From contig CM055901.1 of assembly GCA_029582155.1 (NCBI GenBank), positions 19,429,097 through 19,493,096 of the forward strand: a DNA stretch of 64,000 nt, written 5' to 3'. Shown here one piece after another: positions 63,232-64,000 of this stretch (positions within the stretch are counted from its first letter, which is position 1; each line of letters begins with the position of its first letter). Origin of the DNA: Panopea generosa (taxonomy: Eukaryota; Mollusca; Bivalvia; Adapedonta; Hiatellidae). The notes beneath the pieces were generated by a model. That model saw only the letters and a list, made by a program, of their open reading frames with translations, ran no database searches and had not been told where the DNA came from. Position numbers and translations under genes: made by a program.

Positions 63232-64000
63232 CGTTAAAAGAAAAAAGGATAACACTTACATATAGATGAACATAAATATAAAAATAATACTAGCATGAAA
63301 TAATGAAGTATACTTTTGTGAATATTCATCTACTGCCTTTATCAACCCTGGTTCATCATAAAAATCATAAAAATGCGATCTTTTGAATAATCACTCAGAG
63401 ACGGAACAGACCGAAGGACCTACTGTAACGCGGTTTAACGGCATTGTTCAACACATTACAGATGACATATTACAACTAGCTTTACAAGTGGATAAAGACT
63501 AGTGAGATATATGGATAATCATGAGTTATGAAAAAAATATGTAAAAATACAAAACAATTTTCCATAAAAAATGTATGATAACATAAATACTATTTTAGCC
63601 CTTGCACGATTCTGTTGTTTAAAGCAGATTTCGTAAGTAATTGCAGAAGCACGAAAATTGATGTATTTGCATTATTTAAATACGAATATATTTTATTCTT
63701 TCATTATTTAGATAGGAGCAAATATTGTCAAATATGCGCATATTTAAATTGCTTAACAATTCATTAAAAGATAGCTACCATACTTGGAATTAATCATGAT
63801 ATGTTTATATGTATTATGTATAAGGTGATTTAATGTGATATGTAATGTAAATTATGATGTAAATATTGAATAAAAGTTTTATATAAATGTATGAAAATGT
63901 CTATCTTGCCGATAAAAAAACAGGAAATATGATGTCTTTTAACGATTGCCTCAATTAAAAACGAAATTAAAGTCCTGCATGTTATACTAGGTTAATTAAT
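63232..64000. other. AT-rich non-coding stretch to window end
   Basis: No gene, RNA or strong repeat was recognised. Confidence 0.4.

Overview
This window looks like non-coding DNA from an invertebrate nuclear genome, most likely a bivalve mollusc. That assignment is an inference: the DNA is AT-rich, the one convincing gene piece is a spliced exon, several tRNA-derived SINE families are present, and there is a degraded L1/Tx1-like LINE, MITE-like elements and kilobase-scale minisatellite arrays. Several 21 to 45 nt homopolymer G or C runs are also present. No operon, bacterial gene, CRISPR array or intact transposon gene was found.

Layout. 1-1375 is a 33-bp tandem array. 2520-3100 (minus) is an internal exon of an NMDA-type ionotropic glutamate receptor, encoding part of the extracellular amino-terminal domain. 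6510-10330 is a decayed L1/Tx1-like LINE. 11231-11405 (minus) is a possible exon resembling a laminin-G/TSPN fold. 13.7-15 kb holds two SINE families. 19866-20470 is a very uniform 40-bp array. 20.9-23.0 kb is partly duplicated at 31.9-32.5 kb. 24.3-29.17 kb is a 73-bp satellite that begins at, and seems derived from, the tail of a tRNA-like unit; a pogo-like MITE lies next to it. 30236-30524 and 35456-35743 are a duplicated module with a TATA box. 37174-37688 is a short hAT-like element with a 5-bp target duplication. 43.88-45.99 kb is an array that alternates a conserved core, containing a 12-nt palindrome, with variable G tracts. 48970-52592 is a 3.6-kb element with inverted ends, subterminal tandem repeats and a broken reverse-strand coding region. 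55.0-55.6 kb is a 21-bp array. 56.43-58.76 kb is a 48-bp array with higher-order structure. 61.5-62.1 kb is a ~31-bp array. The last 1.7 kb holds GACA microsatellites.

The coding content is too small to describe a pathway. The receptor exon is on the minus strand, so its upstream exons lie at higher coordinates, possibly across much of this window, and its downstream exons lie below 2520 or outside. The main interest is in how repeats arise and spread here: a satellite growing from a SINE-like tail, an inverted-repeat element with one expanded end, repeats with higher-order units, and a G-tract array.
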